A stretch of DNA of 14,868 nucleotides, from NCBI GenBank assembly GCA_964012875.1, contig CAXGUU010000046.1, positions 1 through 14,868 on the forward strand, given 5' to 3'. Position 1 is the stretch's first letter. Each line of letters begins with the position of its first letter. This DNA is from CAXGUU01 sp964012875 (GTDB lineage: Bacteria; Pseudomonadota; Gammaproteobacteria; Ga0077536). This document shows, piece by piece, positions 14,405 through 14,868 of the stretch. The notes under the pieces are model-generated. The model did no database searches, was not told the origin of the DNA, and saw only the letters and a program-made list of their open reading frames with translations. The translations under genes were made by a program, and so were the position numbers.

Positions 14405-14868
14405 CGGCGCGAGCGCTTGCCATCATGGTTGTTGTGCTTACGCTGAGCGCTTGCCGCAGCCAAACCATCGTCGATCGCCACACCGCAGTTACAGCGCCGC
14501 CTCTCGCCTCTGACGGTGATTCAATTGTTGTACTGGGTCGGGCGCGCGGTCTGGCGGGCCCCAGCGACCGGGATTTCGTAACCTGCGTTGGTGACAAGCT
14601 GGCCCATCACCTCCCGGAACTGAATGTCATTGCCGAGCAGGCGTTTCTCGATGCCATGTACCCATGGTTTGAAACCGCGACCGCTCCTTCTCAAGTTAGT
14701 CAGCTCGGGGCTCTGCTCAAGAACGAAGCGGTCCGAAATCGATTCGACGAAAAAGGCATTCGCTATATCAGCTGGATTACGGGGCGCACCGAAACGGTCG
14801 ATAGCGCCGGCTCCATCAGTTGCGCGGCCGGCCCCGGTGGCGCCGGTTGCTTCGGTTTTAAGAGCTGG
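14401..14868 (+). CDS. Predicted lipoprotein, N-terminal part (3' end outside window)
   Basis: An open frame of 156 codons running off the right edge, starting at the ATG that overlaps the previous stop (ATGA). Residues 1-18 form a lipoprotein signal with lipobox L-S-A-C (Cys18, then Arg). The mature part has SIVVLGRARG (41-50), DFVTCVGDKL, FLDAMYPWFETATAP (82-96), IRYISWITGRTE (120-131), and SISCAAGPGGAGCFGFKSW at the edge. Three mature cysteines (C62, C141, C150) could form disulphides in the periplasm. The YPWFE and RYISW patches look like family-conserved blocks, and I have an impression of similar uncharacterised proteobacterial lipoproteins, but I cannot name one. It is the fourth lipoprotein of the operon, which evidently continues beyond the window. 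Confidence 0.78.
   Translation, partial: MTARALAIMVVVLTLSACRSQTIVDRHTAVTAPPLASDGDSIVVLGRARGLAGPSDRDFVTCVGDKLAHHLPELNVIAEQAFLDAMYPWFETATAPSQVSQLGALLKNEAVRNRFDEKGIRYISWITGRTETVDSAGSISCAAGPGGAGCFGFKSW

Overview
The window reads as chromosomal DNA of a Gram-negative gammaproteobacterium, probably free-living or marine. This rests on three things: GC-rich codon use, a FabY-like long ketoacyl synthase, and many lipoproteins, signal peptides and inner-membrane/periplasmic proteins. All supported genes lie on the + strand. Coding density is high, and no stretch over 300 bases lacks a gene. I saw no RNA genes, CRISPR arrays, insertion sequences or attachment sites.

Region 1 (1-1826) is a small operon with overlapping genes. 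It holds the 3' end of a beta-ketoacyl synthase, a PaaI-type hotdog thioesterase, a short cysteine-rich CWC protein, and a class I glutamine amidotransferase-like protein that has lost its whole catalytic triad. Region 2 (1827-2037) is a 211-base gap, unusually AT-rich in its middle. It carries a hairpin with a T run and a possible promoter, so it probably separates two transcription units.

Region 3 (2038 to the right edge) is a run of eleven co-directional genes, the last one cut by the window edge; the largest gap is 142 bases and three junctions overlap. In order they encode: a periplasmic TPR protein with a TonB-like C-terminal domain; two lipoproteins; an inner-membrane TPR protein; an inner-membrane protein with five PEGA repeats and an FGE/SUMF1-like domain; a small secreted acidic protein; a MotA/TolQ/ExbB-type channel protein; a degenerate Hsp70-like protein with an FHA-like tail; two tandem membrane-anchored coiled-coil vWA proteins; and two more lipoproteins.

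The main reading is that region 3 encodes an undescribed, ion-motive-force-driven envelope machine. The channel protein looks like the A subunit of the MotA/ExbB family. The two vWA proteins each start with a single membrane segment carrying an Asp in the same place (FLD[IV][IM]), reminiscent of the essential Asp of ExbD/TolR/MotB. They would be B subunits whose periplasmic load is a coiled-coil stalk and a metal-binding vWA domain. The TPR, PEGA and lipoproteins would form the periplasmic and outer-membrane part, and the Hsp70/FHA-like protein a cytoplasmic regulator or scaffold. Domain assignments come from motif recognition by eye; the machine itself is inference.
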